Positions 8,447-16,852 of a stretch of 64,000 nucleotides of DNA are shown here, one piece after another. This DNA comes from Flavobacterium sp. (lineage in GTDB: Bacteria > Bacteroidota > Bacteroidia > Flavobacteriales > Flavobacteriaceae). The DNA lies in the NCBI GenBank assembly GCA_017983975.1, contig JAGOAL010000006.1, positions 1 to 64,000 on the forward strand, given 5' to 3'. The notes beneath the pieces were generated by a model that worked only from the letters and a program-made list of their open reading frames with translations, did not search any database and was not told the DNA's origin. The first letter of the stretch is position 1. Each line of letters starts with the position of its first letter. A program made the position numbers and the translations under genes.

Positions 8447-9220
8447 ATGAACACACGCCAAGAACAACTACAAGCTTTCAATCGACTTTTAGATATTATG
8501 GATGATTTGCGCGAAAAATGCCCTTGGGATAAAAAGCAAACACTCGAAAGTCTTCGTCATTTAACAATTGAAGAAACCTACGAACTAGGTGATGCAATTC
8601 TTGATAACGATTTACAGGAAATCAAGAAAGAGTTGGGAGATGTGTTGCTACACATTGTTTTTTATGCGAAAATTGGAAGTGAAACCAATGCATTTGATAT
8701 AGGTGATGTGGCCAATTCTATCTGTGATAAATTAATCGATCGTCATCCACATATTTATGGTGATGTGGTAGTCTCTGATGAAGAAGAAGTAAAACAAAAT
8801 TGGGAAAAACTAAAACTAAAAGAAGGCAAGAAATCAGTTTTAGAAGGTGTTCCAAAAAGTTTACCTGCATTAGTAAAAGCAAGTCGCATTCAGGATAAAG
8901 TGAAAGGAGTAGGATTTGATTGGGAAGAACCGCATCAAGTTTGGGATAAAGTGCAAGAAGAATTGCAAGAACTCCAAGTTGAGGTACAATCTGGCAATCA
9001 AGAAAAAATTGAAGCCGAATTTGGCGATGTATTGTTCTCTATGATAAATTACGCAAGATTTTTAAAAGTAAACCCTGAAGACGCTTTAGAACGCACCAAT
9101 AAAAAATTCATCAAGCGTTTCCAATATTTAGAAAGTAAAGCTTCTGAAATAGGTAAGCCATTAATGGACATGACTTTAGCAGAAATGGATATTTTTTGGG
9201 AAGAAGCGAAGAAACTTTAA
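8447..9220 (+). CDS. mazG: nucleoside triphosphate pyrophosphohydrolase MazG
   Basis: A 257-residue enzyme hydrolysing nucleoside triphosphates to monophosphates and pyrophosphate, thought to clear abnormal nucleotides. It has the two-domain layout: the N-terminal MazG domain carries CPWD (25-28), EETYE (42-46) and KELGDVL (61-67), the EExxE...ExxD metal site; the second domain repeats the pattern with EELQELQ and EAEFGDVLFS at about 165-205. The ATG at 8447 gives the usual MNTR..L start; nine upstream codons are open but lie in a heptad repeat. The next gene begins 12 bp after its stop. Confidence 0.95.
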   Translation: MNTRQEQLQAFNRLLDIMDDLREKCPWDKKQTLESLRHLTIEETYELGDAILDNDLQEIKKELGDVLLHIVFYAKIGSETNAFDIGDVANSICDKLIDRHPHIYGDVVVSDEEEVKQNWEKLKLKEGKKSVLEGVPKSLPALVKASRIQDKVKGVGFDWEEPHQVWDKVQEELQELQVEVQSGNQEKIEAEFGDVLFSMINYARFLKVNPEDALERTNKKFIKRFQYLESKASEIGKPLMDMTLAEMDIFWEEAKKL

Positions 9221-9232
9221 TTTACAATTCAT

Positions 9233-9520
9233 ATGTATTACGCAGTAATTTTTACCTCCACTAGAACTGAATTAGAAGCAGGTTATACAGAAATGGCCAA
9301 TAAAATGGTTGAATTAGCCAAAGCCCAACCTGGATTTATGGGTGTGGAAAGTGCTAGAAATGAAATAGGAATCACTGTTTCCTATTGGGATAGTTTAGAT
9401 GCTATTCAAAAATGGAAAACCAATATGGAGCATCTTGAAGCTCAAGAAAATGGAAGAACAACATGGTATAAAAATTATAAAGTTAGAATAGCAAAAGTGG
9501 AACGAGAATACGAGTTTTAA
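9233..9520 (+). CDS. antibiotic biosynthesis monooxygenase (ABM) fold protein
   Basis: A 95-residue dimeric alpha/beta-barrel protein. Seen: YYAVIFTSTRT as strand 1, GYTEMANKMVELAKAQPGF as helix, GVESAR and ITVSYWDSLDAIQKWK, all typical of the ABM domain. Members include haem-degrading and quinone monooxygenases as well as proteins with no known activity, so the reaction is unknown. It follows mazG by 12 bp and probably shares its transcript. A terminator hairpin lies just after it. Confidence 0.8.
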   Translation: MYYAVIFTSTRTELEAGYTEMANKMVELAKAQPGFMGVESARNEIGITVSYWDSLDAIQKWKTNMEHLEAQENGRTTWYKNYKVRIAKVEREYEF

Positions 9521-9549
9521 AAAAAAATCCCGAGCTTTCACTCGGGATT
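9519..9549 (-). terminator. terminator between convergent genes, mainly for the DUF349 gene
   Basis: AATCCCGAG (9526-9534) and CTCGGGATT (9541-9549) form a perfect 9-bp stem with a 6-nt loop. On the minus strand it is followed by a run of T (complement of the A run at 9519-9525); on the plus strand the tail is only T-rich. Confidence 0.85.
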
Positions 9550-9553
9550 CATT

Positions 9554-11473
9554 TTACATATTTTTAATTTGCTGCAGTTTTTCTTTCCACAATTTCAAAT
9601 CGTCTTTGTGGCGTTCAATACTTTTTTGAACTTCTTTGATGAATGGATTTTCACCTTTAGAACTGCTACTAATAAACTGAATGTTGTTTTCTAATTGGAA
9701 AATTTCACTTTGAACTTCATCAATTTTCTTTCTAATAAAGAATTGTTCTTGTTCCAAGGCACGTTTGTTGTCGTTTTCACTCAATTGCTCTAAACGGTTG
9801 CTAAAACGCATCATTTCAGTATCTTTTTTAGACATACTTAGTTTTTCAAACAAGGCATCTAAAATTTTGTTGAATTTACCTTCAATGTGTCTGCGATTAA
9901 AAGGCACTTTTCCAAAAGTTTTCCAAGTAGCTATATGCGCTTTTATAGCCTCTAAATCGGCTTTATGTTCTCCCGAAAGGGTAAAATCTTTCAATTCGTC
10001 TAAGAAAGCTTTTTTCTTTTCAAACGCTTCAACTTCTTCGCTAGTTTCTGCATTTCTAGCTTCGTGCATTCGATCAAAATAAGCATTACAAGCAAGTTTA
10101 AAGTCGTTCCAAATGCTATCTGAATATTTGCGAGGTACATGTCCAATTTTTTTCCAATCGTCTTGAATTTTTTTCATGATTGGAGTAGTAGCATTAAAAT
10201 CGTTACTTTCTTGCAATGATTTCGCTTTTTCAACTAAAGCTATTTTTTTAGCTAAGTTGTCATTTTGTTCGTGCTTAATGTCTTTATAAAAAACATTTTT
10301 ATGCACATTAAATGCTCTTACTGCATTTTTAAATTTGGCCCAAGTTTCTTCAGTTACTTCTGCAGGAACTTTTCCGGCTTTAAAAAAGGCTTCGCGTAAC
10401 GCTTCAAGTTTTTTAATTTGTCCTTGCCAACCGCTATGTGAATCTATTTTTTCAGTTCCTAAAGCTTCAATTTGAACTATTATTTCGTTTTTAAGCGCTA
10501 AATTTTCGGTTTCTTTACCTCTTGCAAGTGCATATAAAGCTTCACGCTTGTCGTGCATTTGTTTGGTAATTTCGCTAAATTCATTCCAAATCACTTCTCT
10601 ATGCTCTCTGTCAACCGGACCAATTTCTTCTTTCCAAACACGGTGTAATAATTGCAATTCGCGAAAAGCTTTCATTACATCTTCTTCATTCAATAAAGCA
10701 GTTGCTTTGGTAATTATTTGTTGTTTTTGCTCTAAATTATTTTTTAGATCTAAATCGCGCGCTTCTTTATCTAAATGGATAACATCGTAAAAACGCTCCA
10801 TATGAAAATGGTAGTTGTTCCAAAGAATATTGTATTTATCTCTCGGAATTGCTCCTGCATTTTTCCAACGGTCACGAATATCATTTGCCTTTTTAAACAT
10901 ATCACCAATTGATGAATCTCCAGAATCAATCAATTGTTTTAACTCTTCAATCAACGCTTCACGAACCGCAAAGTTGTGTTCTAAATTGTTTTGTAATTGT
11001 TTAAAATGTTTGGTTTTGTTGGTTTTATAAGTATTAAATATCGAGTCAAATTTATTTTTTAACGGAAAATGATATTCAAACTCAACACCTTCTTCATTGT
11101 TTTGTGCATTAAATTCTTCTCTTTTTTCGTCAATAAAATGATGGTATTTGTCTGAAAAAGCCTTTCTAATTCCTTCAGCATGGTCTTTAATTGCCATGAC
11201 TTTTTCATTGGTAACTAATTTTTCAAGTTCATCGGTTAATTCTTCCATCGATAAGGCGTCATAATCAAGCATTTCAATTTCATGCTTTTCTTTTACCGAA
11301 TCATCTTCGTTTTCTTCTGCATTCGAATTATCAATCTCTTCTAAAACCGATTGATTGCTTGTTAAAGCTTCTTCTTGCGCTTCGATTGGAGTATCAATTT
11401 GTACCTCAACTTGTTGTTCAATTGGGTCTTGTCCGTCTGCGTTTTGCAGGTTATCATGTTGTGCTTCTGACAT
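9554..11473 (-). CDS. DUF349 domain-containing protein
   Basis: A 639-residue acidic, highly helical protein. After a Glu/Gln-rich N-terminal region (about residues 1-70) it contains about five tandem DUF349 units, each with a WK..G.VP...... W..F motif (for example RWKNAGAIPRDKY, WKEEIGPVDREH, KAGKVPAEVTEETW, DWKKIGHVPRKY, TWKTFGKVPFNRR). A C-terminal coiled coil ends it. The function of DUF349 is not settled; some members link to growth or translation. The start at 11473 (MSEAQ) is preferred over an upstream in-frame codon at 11524 because it begins the conserved product. No signal peptide, so cytosolic. Confidence 0.9.
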   Translation of the reverse strand: MSEAQHDNLQNADGQDPIEQQVEVQIDTPIEAQEEALTSNQSVLEEIDNSNAEENEDDSVKEKHEIEMLDYDALSMEELTDELEKLVTNEKVMAIKDHAEGIRKAFSDKYHHFIDEKREEFNAQNNEEGVEFEYHFPLKNKFDSIFNTYKTNKTKHFKQLQNNLEHNFAVREALIEELKQLIDSGDSSIGDMFKKANDIRDRWKNAGAIPRDKYNILWNNYHFHMERFYDVIHLDKEARDLDLKNNLEQKQQIITKATALLNEEDVMKAFRELQLLHRVWKEEIGPVDREHREVIWNEFSEITKQMHDKREALYALARGKETENLALKNEIIVQIEALGTEKIDSHSGWQGQIKKLEALREAFFKAGKVPAEVTEETWAKFKNAVRAFNVHKNVFYKDIKHEQNDNLAKKIALVEKAKSLQESNDFNATTPIMKKIQDDWKKIGHVPRKYSDSIWNDFKLACNAYFDRMHEARNAETSEEVEAFEKKKAFLDELKDFTLSGEHKADLEAIKAHIATWKTFGKVPFNRRHIEGKFNKILDALFEKLSMSKKDTEMMRFSNRLEQLSENDNKRALEQEQFFIRKKIDEVQSEIFQLENNIQFISSSSKGENPFIKEVQKSIERHKDDLKLWKEKLQQIKNM

Positions 11474-11589
11474 TGTGTAAATGCTTAAGGTTACTATTAA
11501 GGCGTGAAGATAGTAAAGCACCACGAAAATTCAAAAAAAAACGACTAATTATGTGTTTTTTTCTTTGAAACGAATGGTTTTGGCTTTTA

Positions 11590-11650
11590 TGGGTTCCATT
11601 TTCCCGCTATACGCTTTGCAAGGCGTCGCTTCTATCGGGGTTAGATAGTT
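11590..11650. repeat. hairpin-bearing interspersed sequence in a gene-free spacer
   Basis: The 489-bp spacer between the DUF349 gene and aroE has no convincing gene. Its GC-richer core can fold: CCCGCTAT (11603-11610) faces ATCGGG (11634-11639) and ACGC (11611-11614) pairs with GCGT (11623-11626) around TTTGCAAG. It resembles hairpin repeats found between genes in Flavobacteriaceae; copy number cannot be judged from this window. Confidence 0.4.
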
Positions 11651-11827
11651 ATCAAAAGGCTTTCTTGGGATTGTATTTTTTGAGAAGTTTTGGTTTGTAC
11701 TTATTTCAAAGTTATTTTGAATTGCCTTTTATTATGAAATATCGGTAACTAATGAAATGAATAATATAAATTCCGCAAGGATGATATAAATGAGCTACTT
11801 AACAGCATGACAAACTAAACCTTAAAA

Positions 11828-11960
11828 ACTTTGTGTTATTTGGGTTTAAATACCGTGTTATCTCTGCGAAGTGAAACGCCTAAATCAACACAAAGTATAT
11901 ATGTTTTAATAAAAAATCCGTTTAAATCCGCGCTTGAAAATCTGTGTTATCTGCGTGCCA
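11828..11960. repeat. repeat remnants before the aroE 3' end
   Basis: ACTTTGTGTT (11828-11837) and AACACAAAGT (11887-11896) are a perfect 10-bp inverted pair. GTGTTATCT followed by GCG occurs twice (about 11855-11868 and 11944-11955), and the tract ends 3 bp from the aroE stop. Such sequences are typical dispersed spacer repeats in this phylum. Confidence 0.5.
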
Positions 11961-11962
11961 AT

Positions 11963-12718
11963 CTACTCATTCCAAATCTTCCAAGCTTTTTCTGCCTGAA
12001 AAACCAACATGTCATATCCGTTTTTAGTTTTTGCACCATGCTCTTTTGCATTTTTCAAAAAAGTAGATTCTTCCGGATTGTAAACTAAGTCAAACGCAAT
12101 ATGTTTTTTGGTAAATAAAGAATAATTTAAATCAGGACATTCGATCACATTAGGAAACGTACCAACAGGTGTTGTATTGATAATAATATGATATTCCTCG
12201 AAAATTTCAGCGTTTATATCTGTATAATCAAATTGAAATTCGTCTGGTGTTCGGGAGACAAAATCATATTCGATTTTTAATTTTCGTAGCGCATAAGCTA
12301 CCGCTTTACTTGCTCCTCCAGTACCTAATATTAATGCTTTTTTGTGGTGTTCTTGAAGAAGGGGTTGTATAGATTTTTTGAACCCATGGAAATCAGTGTT
12401 GTAGCCTTTAAGTTTTTTCTTTTTGGAAATAGTTACACAGTTTACAGCACCAATTTTTTTTGCAGTTTTTGACAACTTGTCTAAATACGGAATTATGGTT
12501 TCTTTATAGGGAATAGTTATATTAAGACCTACTAATCCTTTTGTTTCATGGATCAAATCCGAAAAGGATTTAATGTTTGAAATATCATAATTAGTATATT
12601 CGCAATTATCAAAATGCCCCATTTCAAACTTTTCGGTAAAATATTTTTCAGAAAAAGAATAACTAATATTATGGCCAATAAGACCAAATTTTAGCTGTTT
12701 TTTATTTTTCTTTTTCAT
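11963..12718 (-). CDS. aroE: shikimate dehydrogenase
   Basis: NADPH-dependent reduction of 3-dehydroshikimate to shikimate, a step in chorismate and aromatic amino acid synthesis. In the 251-residue product: SYSFS (19-23, substrate serines), NITIPYK with catalytic Lys72, NTD (107-109, catalytic Asp109), the Rossmann loop GTGGASKA (132-139) and a late GYDMLVFQA helix. The ATG at 12718 gives the family start (KQLKFGLIGH); an upstream start at 12742 would add eight residues. A spacer of 50 bp separates it from the DedA gene upstream. Confidence 0.95.
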   Translation of the reverse strand: MKKKNKKQLKFGLIGHNISYSFSEKYFTEKFEMGHFDNCEYTNYDISNIKSFSDLIHETKGLVGLNITIPYKETIIPYLDKLSKTAKKIGAVNCVTISKKKKLKGYNTDFHGFKKSIQPLLQEHHKKALILGTGGASKAVAYALRKLKIEYDFVSRTPDEFQFDYTDINAEIFEEYHIIINTTPVGTFPNVIECPDLNYSLFTKKHIAFDLVYNPEESTFLKNAKEHGAKTKNGYDMLVFQAEKAWKIWNE

Positions 12719-12792
12719 GTTTTTGAAGTTTGAAGAGTACAAGGCAAAATTAATAACATACTACTTAATGCTATGTTAGGTAAATGTTATTT

Positions 12793-13443
12793 TTAAGTCG
12801 TTTTTTTGAAATATTTATTCTTGATAATTTTAATAAGAATAGGAAGAATAGAAATGATAATTATAGATAATACTACCTTTTCAAAATTCTCTTTTACCCA
12901 AGTAACTTGCCCTAAAAAGTAACCCAAAAAAGTTATACTTGTAACCCATACAATTGCTCCCGTAACGCAATAAAGGATGTATTTGTAATATTGCATACTT
13001 CCAGCACCAGCAACAAAAGGCGCAATTGTTCTAATTATAGGAATAAAACGCGCCATAATGACTGCTTTACCGCCATTTTTTTCAAAGAATTGCTCGGTTT
13101 GTGTAATGTATTCTTTTTTTAGAAATAGTATTTTTTCTCTTTTCTTTATGTAAACGCCAAATTTATTTCCAATAAAATAATTAAGATTATCACCACAAAG
13201 CGCAGCTATTATTAATAAAGGAATAATAATGGTCATGCTCAATTGCCCTGTAGTGGCGGCAATTACGCCTATAGCAAAAAGCATTGAATCGCCAGGTAAT
13301 AAAGGCATTACTACAAAGCCAGTTTCTACAAATACCACAAGAAAAAGGATGAAGTATATTAGGTTGTCATATTCTTGAATTAATCCTTGAATGACAGTCA
13401 ACGGATCTTTTAAAAATTCCAGTAAAAATTCTAGTATTTCCAT
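12793..13443 (-). CDS. DedA family membrane protein
   Basis: A 216-residue integral membrane protein of the DedA/VTT family, members of which are undecaprenyl-phosphate or phospholipid flippases or transporters. Seen: Glu40 in FVETGFVV, LLPGDSM (48-54), the key ARFIPIIRT (131-139) and the following AGAGSM (145-150), with hydrophobic helices around and a long last membrane segment (about 188-207). It lies 12 bp downstream of the TPR gene on the same strand. Its substrate cannot be inferred here. Confidence 0.9.
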   Translation of the reverse strand: MEILEFLLEFLKDPLTVIQGLIQEYDNLIYFILFLVVFVETGFVVMPLLPGDSMLFAIGVIAATTGQLSMTIIIPLLIIAALCGDNLNYFIGNKFGVYIKKREKILFLKKEYITQTEQFFEKNGGKAVIMARFIPIIRTIAPFVAGAGSMQYYKYILYCVTGAIVWVTSITFLGYFLGQVTWVKENFEKVVLSIIIISILPILIKIIKNKYFKKTT

Positions 13444-13455
13444 GTAAGGGTTTGA

Positions 13456-14850
13456 TTATTTTTCAAATTTTCCAATTTGTTTTTGCACTTCGGTTCGTTC
13501 CCAAACCACTGGAAAATATTCTTTTAATAAAGTGCGATTATTGAAATTTAATCGTAAACCGTTATTTAGATGAAAACTTCCTTTAACTGTTTCATTCGTT
13601 AAAAAGTATAATCCGGCTAAACGGTATTCAATTTCGTATTCTTCATTAAACAAGTTAGTTGCCTCTAATAAAATTTCGATTGCGGTTTCAAATTCACCTA
13701 AAAATTGTAAAACATCAGTCCAAAGAGTAAAGGTGTCCAGATTTACATCGCCACATTCAAAAGCTTTTCTATAACCATACTCGGCTTCTTCAAATAAATG
13801 AAGAGCACTATTTACAGCAGCAAACCGTTTCCAATACATTGGATTTTCACCATCAATTCCAATGGCTTTATTTACATAATATAATGCTTTTTGAAAATCT
13901 TTTTGACGAATGTAAAAATCGGTAATCGCTATCCATCCTTTATCTAATAATGGGTCTTCGTGAACCGTTTTTAAGTAGTAACTAAGTGCTAATTCAGTGT
14001 TTTCTAATCGCTCATAGCATTTAGCCATACGCAACAAAACAAACGAAGACGGATCGTCTAATTCAATAGCTGTTGTATAACAATCGATAGCTTCTTGGAA
14101 CTGTTTTAATTTTTCAAAAGACTTTGCTTTTTCCATGTAAGCACCAAGAAATCCATCATCTATAATAGTTGCATATTCAAAGGCCCAAACCGCTTTTTCA
14201 TAGTTTTTAAGCGCATAATATTGTCTTCCTAATTGATGCCAAGCAACTTCACTATACGGATTTTTGTCGATGAATGTATTTAAGTAAACAATAGCTTCTT
14301 CATTTTGATCTAGAAAATCAAAACAATAAACTACATTATATAGTGCCGAATAATCCTCGGTATCTTCATCTAAGCATTTTATAAAGTTTACTTTAGCTTG
14401 TTCAAGATTATCCATAAAAAGGTATTCCATCCCTATCATCGAATATACGTCGGCATAATCATCAGTATATTTTAATGCAATTTTTAAATATTCAATGGCT
14501 TTATTATGGTCGTCTTTTTTGGAATATATATTGGCTTTTTGAATGTAGATTTCTTCATTTGTGGGTTCAATAGCATAAAGTTCGTTTAGTAACTTTTCTG
14601 CAATGTCTAATTTGTCTTCATAGACGAGCATTTCTACGTGTACTAATTTAAGGCCAGTAGATTTTGGGTGTTGTTCTAAACCTAATTTTAGCGCTTTTTT
14701 AGCCAAATTCAATCGGCCGGTATCCATGTAATGAAGAATGATGTCTTCAAATTCTTCTGAGTCAAAGAAAAAAACTTTATTGGTTTTTAACATTGATTCA
14801 AACTTAGACAAGGATAAGCTATTTTCTTCTTCTTCGTGACTCAAATTCAT
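13456..14850 (-). CDS. tetratricopeptide repeat protein
   Basis: A 464-residue soluble protein built almost wholly of TPR helical hairpins, with many A.......Y..A and W..LG..Y..L..YE.A signatures (for example AWHQLGRQYYALKNYEKAVWAFEYA). The N-terminus is acidic and Ser/Glu-rich, with no signal peptide. TPR arrays mediate protein contacts; no specific partner can be named. It is directly upstream of the DedA gene (12 bp) and may share its transcript. The 295-bp AT-rich spacer on its promoter side shows no gene. Confidence 0.88.
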   Translation of the reverse strand: MNLSHEEEENSLSLSKFESMLKTNKVFFFDSEEFEDIILHYMDTGRLNLAKKALKLGLEQHPKSTGLKLVHVEMLVYEDKLDIAEKLLNELYAIEPTNEEIYIQKANIYSKKDDHNKAIEYLKIALKYTDDYADVYSMIGMEYLFMDNLEQAKVNFIKCLDEDTEDYSALYNVVYCFDFLDQNEEAIVYLNTFIDKNPYSEVAWHQLGRQYYALKNYEKAVWAFEYATIIDDGFLGAYMEKAKSFEKLKQFQEAIDCYTTAIELDDPSSFVLLRMAKCYERLENTELALSYYLKTVHEDPLLDKGWIAITDFYIRQKDFQKALYYVNKAIGIDGENPMYWKRFAAVNSALHLFEEAEYGYRKAFECGDVNLDTFTLWTDVLQFLGEFETAIEILLEATNLFNEEYEIEYRLAGLYFLTNETVKGSFHLNNGLRLNFNNRTLLKEYFPVVWERTEVQKQIGKFEK

Positions 14851-15145
14851 AGCGCTTTTTTTATGATTTATCCTTACTAAAGGTACTTCTTATTACTGAT
14901 TTGCTTTGCGTGAAAACGTAATTGTTTTAAACAATTTAATTAACAATTTTCCGACTTAAAATTAATATCATATAGCCAATTTAAGTTCAAAAAAAATATT
15001 AATTTTTTTTTGCATTTTGTGATAGGCGGATTAGAAATGCTATTACTTTCTGTTAATGTCTAATAGTAATAATATAAACGAACTATAATTTATTACTAAT
15101 ATTTCAAATTGCATAATTGAGATAGCAGGTGATTTTGTTGGGTAA

Positions 15146-15598
15146 CTAATTTTGCCCAATAGAATCAAATACTATTTGTATTTCTTCTTTTGGTTCTTTA
15201 ATTCGTATGTTTATCTTTTTATAAACCCATTCACTGCCATTTTTGTCAGCAGAAATATTCATTTTTCCTTTACCTTTACTTCCTTTTATTCTGACTGATA
15301 ATATAATTGAGTTGTTATTGTTTGAATAATTTGCATTTCCTTCTAATATAGCTAATTTATCGATTGGTTTTATTTGTCCAATAACTTCAAGAACTCTTTT
15401 ATTTTTATTTGCTTTCTCAATTGCTTTTTCATAGAGTAAATTGTCAGAATAAGCTTTAGCAATGTCAGTTAAACTTCCATCAATATTAGAATTCAAAAAC
15501 AACCGAACAAGAAAAAATAGCATAATCATAATAGTTGGTAATAGCCATTTCCAGCTTCTTTTCCATAAAGATTTTTCAATAATTATTTCATTATTCAT
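15146..15598 (-). CDS. cytochrome c oxidase assembly factor Coa1-like protein
   Basis: A 150-residue membrane-anchored protein: a basic N-terminus (SLWKRSWKW), one membrane segment (about residues 16-33), then a soluble domain with KAIEKANKNKRVLEVIG and SVRIKGSKGKGKMNISA, the pattern of the Coa1/TIM21-like family in which a small beta domain follows a helix. In bacteria these proteins are of unknown role and are found widely in Bacteroidetes. It stands alone, with a long AT-rich spacer downstream and 48 bp to the aminotransferase gene. Confidence 0.65.
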   Translation of the reverse strand: MNNEIIIEKSLWKRSWKWLLPTIMIMLFFLVRLFLNSNIDGSLTDIAKAYSDNLLYEKAIEKANKNKRVLEVIGQIKPIDKLAILEGNANYSNNNNSIILSVRIKGSKGKGKMNISADKNGSEWVYKKINIRIKEPKEEIQIVFDSIGQN

Positions 15599-15646
15599 TT
15601 AAATATTCTGTTCTAATGTTATACTCCTTAGAAATTTTGTTTCAAA

Positions 15647-16852
15647 TTATAAGTTAACTTTTTTTGTGATTTCGCTTGCAATCTCATCAAGTACTTCAAG
15701 AATAATGCCACAACCTTTTTTTATTTCATCATGGCTTAATGTGAGCGGAGGAGTAATTCTTACAGCGCATCCTTCAAATAATAACCAAAATAAAATTAGC
15801 CCTCTTTTGTGACAACGCAGCACTATTTCATTGGTGATTTCTGCAGTTTCTGTCATTGCGGCAAGCATCAAACCACGACCACGAATTTCTTTTATTAATG
15901 GATGTACTAATAAATTTCTAAATAATTTTTCTTTTTCAAGTGCCTCTGCCATTAGGTTGGTTTCGGTAAGCTCTTGTAATGTAGCTAAACAAGCGGCAGC
16001 AATTACTGGATGTCCGCCAAATGTAGTTATGTGTCCTAGTTTTGGATCGTGACTCAATAAATCCATCATTTGTTCCGAAGCTGTAAAAGCTCCAACTGGC
16101 ATTCCGCCACCCATTCCTTTTCCCATTACTACGACATCCGGAATAACATCGTAATTTTGAAATCCAAAAAGTTTTCCTGTACGACCAAATCCAGGCTGAA
16201 TTTCGTCTAAAATCATCAAAGCGCCTACTTCATCACAGCGTTGGCGTACTTTTTTAAGGAAATCGTTTTTTGGCTGAATGAAACCAGCGCCACCTTGAAT
16301 CGTTTCTAATAAAATTCCGGCTGTTTTAGTGGTGATTTTCTCTAAATCGGCCTCATTGTTGAATGTAATAAAGTCTACATCAGGGATTAATGGACGAAAA
16401 ATTTGTTTACGTTCTTCAAAACCCATTACGCTCATACTTCCCATGGTATTGCCGTGATAGGCATTGTGACATGAAATCAACTGACTTCTACCCGTAACTC
16501 TTCGGGCTAATTTTAAAGCACCTTCTATGGCTTCAGTTCCTGAATTTACTAAATAGGTTTTGGTTAAAGGATAAGGGAGATTTTCGGCCAATAATTTACA
16601 TAATTCAGTTGCCGGATGTTGAGCATATTCTCCATACACCATAACATGCGAATAGGTGTCTAATTGCTTTTTTATGGCATCATTAACCCGTTGTGGCTGA
16701 TGCCCTAATGTACACGCTGACACCCCAGCGACAAAATCTAAATAGGCATTTCCATTCGTGTCATAGATATAAGAGCCTTTGGCATGTGAAACCTCTAAGG
16801 CTAGGGGATAAGGTGATGTTTGTGCTTGGTATTTATAAAAATCTTTAATCAT
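15647..16852 (-). CDS. class III aminotransferase (aspartate aminotransferase family)
   Basis: A 401-residue PLP enzyme of fold type I, class III (acetylornithine/ornithine transaminase type). Seen: SGTEA (104-108) for phosphate binding, AYHGNTMG (131-138), DEIQPGFGRTG (216-226, Asp216 to the pyridine nitrogen) and Lys245 in VMGKGMGGG as the Schiff-base lysine, then TTFGGHP. The substrate cannot be set from sequence; no arginine genes are adjacent. Its ATG overlaps the stop of the OstA-like gene by one base (TAATG), so it is translationally coupled to it. Confidence 0.88.
   Translation of the reverse strand: MIKDFYKYQAQTSPYPLALEVSHAKGSYIYDTNGNAYLDFVAGVSACTLGHQPQRVNDAIKKQLDTYSHVMVYGEYAQHPATELCKLLAENLPYPLTKTYLVNSGTEAIEGALKLARRVTGRSQLISCHNAYHGNTMGSMSVMGFEERKQIFRPLIPDVDFITFNNEADLEKITTKTAGILLETIQGGAGFIQPKNDFLKKVRQRCDEVGALMILDEIQPGFGRTGKLFGFQNYDVIPDVVVMGKGMGGGMPVGAFTASEQMMDLLSHDPKLGHITTFGGHPVIAAACLATLQELTETNLMAEALEKEKLFRNLLVHPLIKEIRGRGLMLAAMTETAEITNEIVLRCHKRGLILFWLLFEGCAVRITPPLTLSHDEIKKGCGIILEVLDEIASEITKKVNL

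Noticed and set aside
9765..10082. Open frame on the plus strand inside the DUF349 gene
   Set aside because: It lies wholly antisense to a well supported coding gene, has no signature of its own, and reflects that gene's biased codon use.
11831..12088. Open frame overlapping the aroE end and spacer
   Set aside because: It consists of repeat sequence plus antisense of aroE, and no start or domain supports it.
14851..15145. Possible small gene in the 295-bp spacer
   Set aside because: It is very AT-rich with stop codons in all frames and no signature.
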